A stretch of DNA of 53,117 nucleotides from Flavobacterium seoulense (GCF_000695795.1 NZ_JNCA01000010.1:1-53117); one strand, 5' to 3'; positions 43,216 to 51,792 are shown, counted from the stretch's first letter. Notes: generated from the sequence alone by a model not told the origin. Program-made: numbers and translations.

Positions 43216-43683
43216 ATGATGAAGATGAACTTGAAAAAAATTTTACCATTATTACTATTGTTTTCCTATAGTTTTTATGCTCAGGAAAGTATGAATGATA
43301 AAAAAGAGCAAATTAAATCTATGAAAGTAGCATTTTTTACTACTGAACTGGATTTAAGTTCTCAGGAATCAGAAAAATTCTGGCCTCTTTATAATGCTTA
43401 TGATAACAAACAGTTTGAAATAAGACATAAAAAAATGAAAGCTTTTAAAAGCAGATTAAACAATGATGCACTTGACAAAATAAGTGAAAAAGACGCTTCA
43501 AATTTTCTGAACCAAATGGAAGCTGCCGATGAAGAATTATTTTGGTTACGAAAAAAATTCACTAAAAGTTTAAGAACTGTTTTACCCGATGTAAAAGTTT
43601 TAAAATTTAAAAAATGTGAAGATGATTTCTATCGAAAATTACTTCAACAATATGGAGACAGAGGCCGAAAAGACAAAAGATAA
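43216..43683 (+). CDS. Periplasmic sensor-like protein of ECF sigma operon
   Basis: A 155-residue exported protein with a signal peptide (about 1-22, ending FYAQ). The helical body is rich in Lys and Glu and carries the LDLSSQESEKFWPLYNAYDNK motif seen in proteins annotated as sensors of ECF sigma factors, distantly like CpxP/Spy. It probably monitors envelope conditions and feeds the membrane anti-sigma factor. It ends the three-gene operon; a terminator follows. Confidence 0.85.
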   Translation: MMKMNLKKILPLLLLFSYSFYAQESMNDKKEQIKSMKVAFFTTELDLSSQESEKFWPLYNAYDNKQFEIRHKKMKAFKSRLNNDALDKISEKDASNFLNQMEAADEELFWLRKKFTKSLRTVLPDVKVLKFKKCEDDFYRKLLQQYGDRGRKDKR

Positions 43684-43705
43684 TCTCAAATAAATATATC
43701 ATAAT

Positions 43706-43740
43706 AAAAGCCGTTTCATTCAAAAAATGAAATGGCTTTT
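43706..43740 (+). terminator. Terminator of the ECF sigma operon
   Basis: AAAAGCCGTTTCATT (43706-43720) pairs with AATGAAATGGCTTTT (43726-43740) with one G-U pair. Confidence 0.88.
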
Positions 43741-43862
43741 GTGTTTATACTACATTCTGATTCTATGCGTTATAACATTGCATTTTCAAAGTACAAGAGC
43801 ACATAAAATTAATTGGCACAGTAATTGAATATGGCAAAATATCACTAAACAATTCAGTAGCC

Positions 43863-45236
43863 ATGAAAACTAAAATAATATTTTTAAGCCTTGTAGCCTT
43901 GTTTTATTTCACACAAACAGAGGCTCAAAACAGAACTACCGTAAATGCAATGAATAACGAAATTAGCGATAATCTCGATTTAAGAGCCGTTGCATCTATT
44001 TTTGGAGAATCTAAAAATTTAGAAGATTTTGAAAGACGCTTAAACGATCCTGAACTTCAAATTTCTAATTTAGATTTGAATAATGATAACGAAGTAGATT
44101 ATTTACGCGTAATAGAAACGGTAGAATACAATACCCATGTGGTAATTATTCAATCGGTTTTAGATCGTGACGTTTATCAGGACGTAGCAACAATAGACAT
44201 TGAAAGAGGTAGTAACAACAGCGTACAAGTACAATTTATTGGTAACGAATACATGTATGGTCCTAATTATATTTATGAACCCGTTTATTATTCTACCCCT
44301 TTAATTTATGCTTCATTCTGGGCTACAAATTACCGTCCGTATGTATCAAACTGGTATTGGAACTACTATCCTTCGTACTATTATGCCTGGAATCCGTATC
44401 CAATATACAGATACAGAAACAACATTCATTTGAGCTTGAACTTCAACAACAGCTACAATTATGTAAACTACAGAAGAAGTAATATTGCCATTTCTCTTTA
44501 CAATACCAGACGTACTTATGCTTATGAAAAACGTTATCCGAATTATGCTTTTGCAAAAAGATACAATAACAATTATGCAAACCGTTATGAACTAGATCAA
44601 AAAAGAGGTCGCAGTTATAGTAACAATTATTCGAATAGTCGAAACACAACTTCGAGACAATACAGTAATAGTAATAATACCCGAAGAGACAGCCGAGATT
44701 ATTCTACTAATAGAAATACTCCTTCGAGAATAAACACTACGCCTAGAACAAACTCAAGAGATTTTACTGATAATAAATGGAATAATTCAAGAACGACTCC
44801 ATCAAGAAATTTTAATCAAAACGAGGCTGCTAATTCGAGAGAAAACACAGCTCCCAGAACATCTGGCAGAGAAAATAATCAAAATAATACCAGTCCTAAC
44901 AGAGAAAACAGAACATTGGGCAGAGAATACAATAGAAGTAATAACAATTCTAATAGTTCAAGAGAAAATACAAGTCCGAGAACAACAAACAGAGATTACA
45001 ATCAAAACAGATCAGAAAGTGCCAGACCAAATCCGGCACAACAAACGCAGCCAAGTAGAAATTATACTCCAAGACAGGAAAATAATATACAAAGAACACA
45101 AAGCCCTAGAGAAAACAATTCTAACAGCCGTTCTTTTAACAGACCGAGTGCTCCTTCACAACGTTCAGAGTCACCTAGAGGCAATAACAATAGTCAGGAA
45201 AACAACAATTTTTCAAGAAATAATAGAAGAATTTAA
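43863..45236 (+). CDS. Secreted protein with Asn/Ser/Arg-rich disordered C-terminus
   Basis: A 457-residue exported protein; signal peptide about 1-21 (ending TEAQ). Residues about 22-125 form a folded domain with DLNNDNEVDYLRVIE, an EF-hand-like or dockerin-like loop. Residues about 135-200 are very Tyr/Trp/Asn-rich. From about 240 to the end the sequence is low-complexity (Asn, Ser, Arg, Thr, Pro) with recurring SREN-, TSPR- and NRxY-like units, surely disordered and strongly basic. It may bind surface polymers or nucleic acid; function unknown. Confidence 0.82.
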   Translation: MKTKIIFLSLVALFYFTQTEAQNRTTVNAMNNEISDNLDLRAVASIFGESKNLEDFERRLNDPELQISNLDLNNDNEVDYLRVIETVEYNTHVVIIQSVLDRDVYQDVATIDIERGSNNSVQVQFIGNEYMYGPNYIYEPVYYSTPLIYASFWATNYRPYVSNWYWNYYPSYYYAWNPYPIYRYRNNIHLSLNFNNSYNYVNYRRSNIAISLYNTRRTYAYEKRYPNYAFAKRYNNNYANRYELDQKRGRSYSNNYSNSRNTTSRQYSNSNNTRRDSRDYSTNRNTPSRINTTPRTNSRDFTDNKWNNSRTTPSRNFNQNEAANSRENTAPRTSGRENNQNNTSPNRENRTLGREYNRSNNNSNSSRENTSPRTTNRDYNQNRSESARPNPAQQTQPSRNYTPRQENNIQRTQSPRENNSNSRSFNRPSAPSQRSESPRGNNNSQENNNFSRNNRRI

Positions 45237-45258
45237 CAAAACAAAAGCAATTTTCAGC

Positions 45259-45282
45259 AAGCACGATCAATTGGTCGTGCTT
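45259..45282 (+). terminator. Terminator after disordered secreted protein gene
   Basis: AAGCACGA (45259-45266) pairs with TCGTGCTT (45275-45282); the loop is itself CAATTG-palindromic and a T-rich run follows. Confidence 0.8.
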
Positions 45283-45322
45283 TTCTGTTTTTTAAAGATA
45301 ATACCATTTGAATTGTTTAAAA

Positions 45323-47332
45323 ATGAGTAAATTTGACGCGTTTATAAAATATAAAATGAGCGCATCTAAAAATTTACACAGCAAGTTAACGCTAGGAGGT
45401 TTATTGATTTCATTGGGAATTATTTACGGAGATATTGGTACCTCGCCATTATACGTAATGAAAGCCATATTAGGAACTCACACTATTGATGCCGATATCG
45501 TTCTGGGAGGAATATCTGCAGTGTTTTGGACTTTAACATTACAAACTACTATAAAATACGTCATCATTACTCTAAATGCTGACAATCACGGCGAAGGAGG
45601 TATTTTTGCACTGTATGCTCTGGTCAAGAAAACAAAAATTAAATGGCTCATTGTGCCAGCTATTATTGGCGGTAGTGCCTTATTAGCCGACGGAATCATA
45701 ACACCACCCGTTTCGGTATCTTCTGCCGTAGAAGGAATCAGAACTTATTATCCCGAAATAAATACAGTTCCTATTGTTATTGGAATTTTATTTATACTGT
45801 TTACCATTCAGCAATTTGGAACCAAACTCGTTGGGAAATTCTTTGCCCCAATGATGTTTATCTGGTTTAGTATGTTAGGTATTTTAGGTGTAATCCAAAT
45901 TATAGAGCATCCTGAAGTTTTTAAAGCTTTCAATCCTTATTATGCTTATCATTTATTAACGATACATCCTGAAGGTTTCTTTGTTTTAGGTTTTGTATTT
46001 TTATGTACTACTGGTGCCGAAGCCTTGTATTCTGACATGGGGCATTGCGGAAGAAAAAACATCCGAATCAGCTGGATTTTTGTAAAATCTACTTTAGTTC
46101 TTAACTATTTCGGTCAGGGAGCTTACCTGATTCACCACGAAGGAGAAACATTGCAAAGTTTAGGTGGTAAAAACGGAAACCCATTCTATTTGATTATGGA
46201 AGACTGGTTTCAGCCATTCGGAATTGTTATTGCAACTATGGCAGCGGTAATTGCTTCGCAAGCCTTAATCAGTGGTTCGTTTACATTAATAAATGAAGCC
46301 GTACGATTGAATTTCTGGCCAAAAGTAAAAATCAAATATCCTACTGAATTACAGGGACAATTGTACATTCCGTCCATCAACTGGTTGTTATTCTTTGGTT
46401 GTGTGGGCATCGTGCTGCACTTTGAAGAATCCAGCAACATGGAACATGCTTATGGTCTGGCAATTGTTTTATGTATGATTATGACCACTATTTTACTCAA
46501 TTTTTATTTGATCATGAAAAGAGTAAAATTGTATTTCATGGTGCCGTTAATCACTATTTATTTATTAATCGAATTGAGTTTCCTTGCTGCCAATATCACT
46601 AAATTCTCTGATGGAGGTTACGTAACTTTGATTATTGCAGTAGTATTGATTTCGATAATGTCTATTTGGTACACCGCTAAAAAAATTACCAAAAGCTATA
46701 CTAAACTTGTAAAAGTTCAGGATTATAAAAAAGTATTGAGCGAATTGAGTGTCGATATGAGTATCCCTAAATATGCCACGCACTTAGTTTATATGACTAA
46801 TGCCGGTAAAGTGGATGAAATAGAAGAAAAAGTAATGTATTCTATTTTACAAAAAAGACCTAAAAGAGCTGATATTTACTGGTTTGTACACGTAAACATT
46901 CTGACAGAACCTTATAAAACAGAATACCGCGTAACCGAAATTCTTAAAGACGATTTATACCGTGTCGATTTTAATTTAGGTTTTAGAGAACCTACTAAAA
47001 TCAATCTTTTGTTTAAAGAAGTGATTAAAGACATGGTTAAAAAAGGCGAAGTCGATATCAGAAGCCGTTATGAATCATTGAATAAAAATAACATCATAGG
47101 CGACTTTAAATTTGTACTTTCAGAGAAATTTTTATCGAATGATAACGATATCAAATGGCATGAAAATATCATTATGAACTCTTATTTCATGATCAAAAAA
47201 TTAAGTTTATCTGAAGAAAGTGCCTTTGGATTAGACAGTAGTTCGGTAAAAATCGAAAAATTCCCAATGATTCTTCATACTCCCGAAAACATTGGCTTAA
47301 CCCGATTAGACGCAAGAGAAATTCAAATGTAA
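45323..47332 (+). CDS. kup: Kup-family potassium uptake protein
   Basis: A 669-residue inner-membrane protein that imports potassium with protons. I use the ATG at 45323; an in-frame TTG at 45308 falls too close to the preceding terminator, and an ATG at 45356 is a possible alternative. The hallmark GIIYGDIGTSPLYV comes soon after the start, followed by about 12 transmembrane helices to residue 450 and a cytoplasmic C-terminal domain. ADGIITPPVSVSSAVEG is another Kup signature. Single gene with its own terminator. Confidence 0.95.
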   Translation: MSKFDAFIKYKMSASKNLHSKLTLGGLLISLGIIYGDIGTSPLYVMKAILGTHTIDADIVLGGISAVFWTLTLQTTIKYVIITLNADNHGEGGIFALYALVKKTKIKWLIVPAIIGGSALLADGIITPPVSVSSAVEGIRTYYPEINTVPIVIGILFILFTIQQFGTKLVGKFFAPMMFIWFSMLGILGVIQIIEHPEVFKAFNPYYAYHLLTIHPEGFFVLGFVFLCTTGAEALYSDMGHCGRKNIRISWIFVKSTLVLNYFGQGAYLIHHEGETLQSLGGKNGNPFYLIMEDWFQPFGIVIATMAAVIASQALISGSFTLINEAVRLNFWPKVKIKYPTELQGQLYIPSINWLLFFGCVGIVLHFEESSNMEHAYGLAIVLCMIMTTILLNFYLIMKRVKLYFMVPLITIYLLIELSFLAANITKFSDGGYVTLIIAVVLISIMSIWYTAKKITKSYTKLVKVQDYKKVLSELSVDMSIPKYATHLVYMTNAGKVDEIEEKVMYSILQKRPKRADIYWFVHVNILTEPYKTEYRVTEILKDDLYRVDFNLGFREPTKINLLFKEVIKDMVKKGEVDIRSRYESLNKNNIIGDFKFVLSEKFLSNDNDIKWHENIIMNSYFMIKKLSLSEESAFGLDSSSVKIEKFPMILHTPENIGLTRLDAREIQM

Positions 47333-47357
47333 TTTTACTTATATTACAAATAGAAAT

Positions 47358-47398
47358 AGCGATTGTGGAATATAATTTTCTGCAATCGCTTTTTTGTT
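47358..47398 (+). terminator. Terminator after kup
   Basis: AGCGATTG (47358-47365) pairs with CAATCGCT (47383-47390), followed by TTTTTTGTTTT. It includes the ATG at 47365, arguing against that codon as a start. Confidence 0.85.
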
Positions 47399-47474
47399 TT
47401 CGCAAAAAATTGATAAACCAATTCCAATCTGCTTTTGTATTTGAAAAATTTTACTTACTTTTTTTTCTAATCGT

Positions 47475-47503
47475 TTTGACAAGAACTTTATTTATTAAAT
47501 TTG
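47475..47503 (+). promoter_or_regulatory. Well-formed Bacteroidota promoter for DUF2459 gene
   Basis: TTTG (47475-47478), a 17-bp spacer and TAAATTTG (47496-47503) give a perfect match to the Bacteroidota -33/-7 layout. Transcription would begin near 47510, 20 bases before the chosen start. Confidence 0.75.
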
Positions 47504-47529
47504 GCAGAATAATCACCAATAAATTAAAC

Positions 47530-48204
47530 TTGAAAAACGCATTTAAAATTCTTTTAAAAATAGTTCTGTTCGTTCTGGGACTTCTGCTAGTCTATGTAAT
47601 CATTGCCTACCTACTTTCGCTCATAACAATTGAAAAAGAAGCCAATACCAAACCTGAAGTTGAAATTTTCATTCTGACTAATGGTGTCCATACTGATATT
47701 GTAATGCCTGTAAAAGGCGAGCAAATCGACTGGAGTCAACAAATTCAATTTAAAAATACCCAAGCCGCTGATTCTACATACCACTATATTGCAATGGGTT
47801 GGGGAGACAAAGGTTTTTATCTGGAAACGCCTGAATGGTCTGACCTGAAAGCTTCGGTGGCTTTTAAAGCCGCTTCGGGATTAAGCACCACTGCTATTCA
47901 TGCTACTTATTACAAAAAGATGAAATTAGTCAACAACTGTAGATCAATGTTTATTAGCAAAGAACAATACCAGCGATTAATCAATTACATTAGTGATAGT
48001 TTTCACAAAGATGCTAATGGTAATTTTATCCCAATTAAAACAGATGCTAATTATGGTACAACCGATGCTTTTTATGAAGCTAATGGAAGTTACAGCATTT
48101 TTAAAACCTGTAACAGCTGGGCGAATAGCGCGCTGAAAGCCTGCGGACAAAAATGCTGTTTATGGACAGCAACCGATTCTGGAATTTTTTCGAAATATAA
48201 TTAA
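47530..48204 (+). CDS. DUF2459 (TIGR02117-like) membrane-anchored protein
   Basis: I choose the TTG at 47530 (224 residues): it follows the promoter at 47475-47503, while the only ATG in frame upstream lies inside the kup terminator. A transmembrane helix covers about 8-30. The soluble domain has the family motifs ILTNGVHTDIVMPV, MGWGDKGFYLETPEW and the late FKTCNSWANSALKACG, with several cysteines. Family function is unknown. It precedes the cassette array. Confidence 0.85.
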   Translation: MKNAFKILLKIVLFVLGLLLVYVIIAYLLSLITIEKEANTKPEVEIFILTNGVHTDIVMPVKGEQIDWSQQIQFKNTQAADSTYHYIAMGWGDKGFYLETPEWSDLKASVAFKAASGLSTTAIHATYYKKMKLVNNCRSMFISKEQYQRLINYISDSFHKDANGNFIPIKTDANYGTTDAFYEANGSYSIFKTCNSWANSALKACGQKCCLWTATDSGIFSKYN

Positions 48205-48515
48205 TACTAAACATCGAAAATCCATTTTGTAGCTTAAAAAAAGCTACAGACGAAAATTAGGAATCATGGAGACGGAAGCACTTATCAGGGCATTATTTTC
48301 TCTTCGGACACCTAATTTTACTGAGCGGAGCACAAAAACGGCTTAAATAATCAAAAAGACTAAAGTTAGGGTTTGTAAGATTTAATTTCTATATTTGAAA
48401 AAAAGTCTGATTATCGTCAGACCTATCCACCCAAAATTAGGATGATAGGTCTGATAAAATCAGACCTATATACAAGTTACCAGTAATTGCAGAAAAAAAA
48501 CGTAAAAAACAGAAA
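48205..48515. other. 311-bp intergenic region with several inverted repeats
   Basis: No gene is visible. It holds TGTAGCTT/AAGCTACA (48228-48248), AAAATTAGG/CCTAATTTT (48253-48261 with 48311-48319), and CAGACCTAT at 48418 and 48461 with its complement between them (48444-48453). The first cassette boundary, GTTACCAGTA, is at 48476-48485. The CAGACCTAT repeats may be the remains of an older recombination site. Confidence 0.6.
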
Positions 48516-49058
48516 ATGAAATTTCTAAAAGGTTGTTTAATTACATTGATGATATTTATTGGAATATGTTTCATTGGCTATTTTTTATTTAAAAATAGTG
48601 TTGTAAATAACTTGGAAAGTTTAAATAGCAATGTAAAACGGAGTTGGACTAATTATACAGAAAATTTAAAAGAACGAAACGCAGAATTATCGAAACAGAA
48701 TTTTAAAAACGATAGTCTGAAGTTTTATTGGAATAAAGCTAAATCCATTACTTTGTCTGAATGTTCAAAAGAACTTGAATTTAATGAATACAAGATAAAT
48801 CAATTCGTTATGTCGGACAGTTTAAACTCAACACTAAATGAAAAAATAAATTTGAGTTTAGATAATTATAATCAAGACGTCAGAGAATATAATACATACA
48901 GAGTTAGGTTTCCAAATTCTATAATCGCAAGAAAAACAGACTTTCCTAAAGATTTTAATTACTTTGATTATAGATATGGAGTTGACAATGAATCGAAAAT
49001 GATTAGAAAGAAAAAAGTAGAAAATTGGATTATTAACGGAGGCAATTATCCTGAATAG
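48516..49058 (+). CDS. LemA-like protein, shortened, in cassette 1
   Basis: A 180-residue protein with one N-terminal transmembrane helix (about 5-25), then NNLESLNSNVKRSWTNYTE and, near the end, YNQDVREYNTYRVRFPNSII, which match the start and end of the LemA helical core. The middle is shorter and divergent. LemA function is unsettled in bacteria. The gene sits between a boundary GTTACCAGTA (48476) and its complement TACTGGTAAC (49063), so it is the first cassette. A-rich codon use fits the other cassettes. Confidence 0.75.
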   Translation: MKFLKGCLITLMIFIGICFIGYFLFKNSVVNNLESLNSNVKRSWTNYTENLKERNAELSKQNFKNDSLKFYWNKAKSITLSECSKELEFNEYKINQFVMSDSLNSTLNEKINLSLDNYNQDVREYNTYRVRFPNSIIARKTDFPKDFNYFDYRYGVDNESKMIRKKKVENWIINGGNYPE

Positions 49059-49062
49059 CAAC

Positions 49063-49201
49063 TACTGGTAACAGCCGTTACACGAGATTTGGGCATTAGA
49101 TTGAATTTAAATATGGTTTTGTACTTGGAAAATTTGTGTTTAACCGAAAAACCTCGCATCTTTAATCCCAAACCTCGTGTAGCGCCAGAACGTTATAGGG
49201 C
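49063..49201 (+). repeat. attC-like recombination site A
   Basis: It opens with TACTGGTAAC, continues AGCCG, then TACACGAGATTTGGG (49079-49093), which pairs at 14 of 15 positions with 49167-49181, and ends GCGCCAGAACGTTATAGGGC. AAC and GTT mark the two cores, about 133 bp apart, within known attC lengths. The bases before AAC pair with the left end of the preceding cassette (48476-48485), as in integrons. The classical GTTRRRY consensus is only partly met. Confidence 0.7.
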
Positions 49202-49229
49202 ATTTTAAGACAGAACCACAACAATAGAC

Positions 49230-50099
49230 ATGGGAACTTGGGGAACAGCAATAAAAGATAACGACACATTCGCAGACATTTATAGCGAATTCTTTGAGCA
49301 TTATGACAAAGGTGCAAGTCCGCAAGAGATTTCCAAAAAACTTTTTGAGGACAACAAAGAACTAATTAATAAATCTGACGACAGTAGTAACTTTTGGTTT
49401 GCTATAGCTTTAGCTCAATGGGAGACAAAATCTCTTGATAATAAAGTATTTTCAATCGTTGAAAACATAATTCTAACCGAAAAAGACCTCCAAAGCTGGA
49501 GAGAACTTGGCGCAGATGAAGATGACATCAAAAAAAGAAAAACTGTCCTCGAAAAATTCCTAGCAAAACTTAAGACAAAGAAGGCAAAAGCAAAACCTCG
49601 AAAAAAAGCAAAAAATATAAAACCTATTTTTGAGACTGGCGACTGTATTTGCTTTAAACTAAAAAATGGTAACTACGGTGGAGCTTTAGTATTATCGACA
49701 AATTTAGACCCTAAATTTGGACTTAACTTAATTGCTTCAACCACTATAAACCAAACTACCAAGCCAACAATAAATGATTTTAAAAATGCGGATGTCTTAA
49801 TTTGTTCGTTTGCAAACTGGAAAAATAATCCAAAAATCACTTGGTACTTTCCTCCTTTGCCTAAAAACAATCCTCCTTCATTTGAAGTAATTGGGAAAAT
49901 AGAAATTGAAATCAACTATGAAAGTAAAGAAACCAGAAGTAATGTATATAAATTCCATCCATCTTTTTCGGGAGGTTGGGATCAAATTATTGAGGCCGTT
50001 AATATGCAAATTGAACACGAAAAGGCAAATTCATTACCAAAAAACAGATTGAAAATTTCACAAGTGACCAAGAAAAGAAAGTGGTGGAATATATCCTAG
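49230..50099 (+). CDS. DUF4259-containing protein, cassette 2
   Basis: A 289-residue soluble protein. The N-terminus MGTWGTAIKDNDTFADIY is the DUF4259 signature (about 1-110). A Lys/Ala-rich linker (about 112-130, KTKKAKAKPRKKAKN) leads to a second beta-rich domain (about 135-240) containing FETGDCICFKLKNGNYGGALV. The cassette starts at GTTATAGGGC (49192) and ends at its complement GCCCTATAAC (50113). DUF4259 proteins are often accessory or toxin-immunity related by association; no activity is known. Confidence 0.82.
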   Translation: MGTWGTAIKDNDTFADIYSEFFEHYDKGASPQEISKKLFEDNKELINKSDDSSNFWFAIALAQWETKSLDNKVFSIVENIILTEKDLQSWRELGADEDDIKKRKTVLEKFLAKLKTKKAKAKPRKKAKNIKPIFETGDCICFKLKNGNYGGALVLSTNLDPKFGLNLIASTTINQTTKPTINDFKNADVLICSFANWKNNPKITWYFPPLPKNNPPSFEVIGKIEIEINYESKETRSNVYKFHPSFSGGWDQIIEAVNMQIEHEKANSLPKNRLKISQVTKKRKWWNIS

Positions 50100-50112
50100 G
50101 TGCAAAAAAAAC

Positions 50113-50242
50113 GCCCTATAACAGCCGTTACAAGCGATTTGCCGATTTAGTGGAATTAACGTTTTTATTCATATATTCGTTTAGCAGAAAATACTCTGCT
50201 TCTAACCTCCCCAACCACTACAAGCGCCAGAACGTTATGCGT
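50113..50242 (+). repeat. attC-like recombination site B
   Basis: It opens GCCCTATAACAGCCG and ends AGCGCCAGAACGTTATGCGT. The opening ten bases are the exact complement of the left end of the same cassette (49192-49201). The inner TACAAGCG blocks are in direct rather than inverted orientation, so the stem is weaker than in sites A and C. Core distance is about 115 bp. Confidence 0.68.
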
Positions 50243-50270
50243 CAACATAAAACCAAAATGAACCAAGACA

Positions 50271-51032
50271 ATGAAATCAATAAAGGAATTGGGAAATAAG
50301 TTTATAAACCTTTACGGAAATTTGACTAATGATGATTCAAGTTGGGAGAACAGACAATATGACTTTTACTTAATTTTTGGACAGACTGAAGAAAACAAAT
50401 CTCCCTGGATAACAACGAATTGGAAATCGGATTTTGAACCATATTTTGACATGCTAATAAATCAGAATGTAATTTTAAAAGAGACAGGAATCAGGGCAAC
50501 AAAATACAAGCCCGAAAAACGAATTTCTAAAAAGGAAAACGAGGAATTTGTATATCATTCAGACATAAAGCTTGGACGACTCAAATGGGATGAAAAATCA
50601 CACGAGAAGTGGACAATGCCTAATAACACTGAAAACTACTTTCTTAATTTTGAACTTTGGTCGCCTATTTGGACAATTTGCGAAAAAAGACAATCACCAC
50701 CAGAAATTTATATTTCAATATCTAATGAAAGAGATTTTGAAAAGAAACGTGATATTAAATTCGGATATTTCATTGTAGTTGCAATTGCCAAGAGTTTAAA
50801 ATTTGACTCCAAACCGATTATGAAAGAGTTGTCAGAAAGAATAAACTCGAAAGCCACAATCTTAAAAACGAGAAGATGGGGCAAACCTGAAAAAGCAGGA
50901 AATTGGACTTTTGTAAATTGGATACAAGACACTTTTAGCAAAGGTATCTATAAAGAAAAAAATTTACATTCGTTAGAATTCGACAAGTTAGAATTTGAAC
51001 CTATATGGGAAGTAATATATCGAAATAAATAA
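50271..51032 (+). CDS. Hypothetical protein, cassette 3
   Basis: A 253-residue soluble protein with no signal peptide and no domain I recognise. It is rich in Trp, Lys, Glu and aromatic residues (for example RRWGKPEKAGNWTFVNW near 210). The charge pattern suggests an alpha/beta cytoplasmic protein. The cassette is bounded by GTTATGCGT (50234) and ACGCATAAC (51041), exact complements. I cannot assign a function; a defence or immunity role is only suggested by the company it keeps. Confidence 0.75.
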   Translation: MKSIKELGNKFINLYGNLTNDDSSWENRQYDFYLIFGQTEENKSPWITTNWKSDFEPYFDMLINQNVILKETGIRATKYKPEKRISKKENEEFVYHSDIKLGRLKWDEKSHEKWTMPNNTENYFLNFELWSPIWTICEKRQSPPEIYISISNERDFEKKRDIKFGYFIVVAIAKSLKFDSKPIMKELSERINSKATILKTRRWGKPEKAGNWTFVNWIQDTFSKGIYKEKNLHSLEFDKLEFEPIWEVIYRNK

Positions 51033-51040
51033 AATGCCGA

Positions 51041-51177
51041 ACGCATAACAGCTACTACAACTGATTTGGTCAATAGGCTTAATGGAAAGTTGGTTTTTGC
51101 ATTTGGGATGTTTGGCAAATCCGAGAATAGGGCTTAATTTAGTCCCAAACCCTCTGTAGTACCAGAACGTTCAGTTT
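51041..51177 (+). repeat. attC-like recombination site C
   Basis: It opens ACGCATAACAGC, pairs TACTACAACTGATTTGG (from 51053) with the stretch ending at 51162 over most positions, and ends ACCAGAACGTTCAGTTT. The opening matches the left end of its own cassette (50234-50242). The end GTTCAG differs from sites A and B (GTTAT), consistent with a different cassette following. Confidence 0.68.
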
Positions 51178-51203
51178 AATATAATAACAGAAATTAAAAA
51201 ACT

Positions 51204-51686
51204 ATGCTTAAACTCTATAAACTGACGGATAATCAACTTCATTATTGGGAAACTTGGAATAAAGATCAAAAAACAGCAATTGTGCATTGGGGAATTGTTG
51301 GACAACGTGGACAAGATAAAGAAGTTAAAGACGGACTTTTCTCAAATTTCAGAAAAACAGTTCAGAAAGAAATTAATAAAAAACTAAAAGATGGTTACAC
51401 TGAATTTAACGAAGACAAACTTTTTTTTTTAGAAATCGAATATAAAATTGAAGGTTTTGGAACAGAACAAGACCTCGATAAAAGACACAGACTTGAAAGT
51501 AAACTGGACGGAATATTAGGATGGACAGGACTTGGTCACACCGACGGAGGAAGTATTGGAAGCGGAACAATGGAAGCAGGCTGTATAGTAGTTGATTTTG
51601 AAATTGCAAAAAAAGTAATTGAAGTAAATTTAAAGAACACAGAATTTGCCGATTACACAAGAATTTACAAAATCGATAATCAATAA
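51204..51686 (+). CDS. WGR-domain-like protein, cassette 4
   Basis: A 160-residue soluble protein. The N-terminal part contains HWGIVGQRGQDKEV (about 28-41), a WGR-like nucleic-acid-binding motif. The C-terminal part has LGWTGLGHTDGGSIGSGTME (about 104-124), a block I recall in a family of WGR-linked proteins. The upstream boundary is GTTCAGTTT (51169), but the expected complement AAACTGAAC is not found downstream, so this last cassette is broken or ends in a different site type. Function unknown. Confidence 0.72.
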   Translation: MLKLYKLTDNQLHYWETWNKDQKTAIVHWGIVGQRGQDKEVKDGLFSNFRKTVQKEINKKLKDGYTEFNEDKLFFLEIEYKIEGFGTEQDLDKRHRLESKLDGILGWTGLGHTDGGSIGSGTMEAGCIVVDFEIAKKVIEVNLKNTEFADYTRIYKIDNQ

Positions 51687-51707
51687 AAGCCAAACGCATA
51701 ATAACCT

Positions 51708-51775
51708 TTTGGTAAGATTGCAAGTTATAGGATAAGTTCACCCACAAATTTTGCAAGATTTTTTATCTTTAGCCC
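51708..51775. repeat. 68-bp intergenic element, copy 2
   Basis: About 45 of 68 positions match 25440-25507 without gaps, with conserved ends. It begins 21 bp after the WGR-like stop codon and takes the place where a fourth attC-like site was expected. The next gene starts 17 bp after it. Confidence 0.6.
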
Positions 51776-51792
51776 GCATAAACAATAATATA

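Noticed and set aside
45019..45330. 103-codon frame overlapping the end of the disordered protein gene
   Set aside because: It is an out-of-frame reading of A-rich low-complexity DNA with no start context of its own.
47365..47529. N-terminal extension of the DUF2459 protein from ATG 47365
   Set aside because: The ATG lies inside the kup terminator and upstream of a textbook promoter at 47475-47503, so it would not be in the transcript.
48476..51177. Integrase or transposase gene within the array
   Set aside because: I looked for a tyrosine recombinase or transposase among all frames of this region and saw none, so the array is described as lacking one in view.
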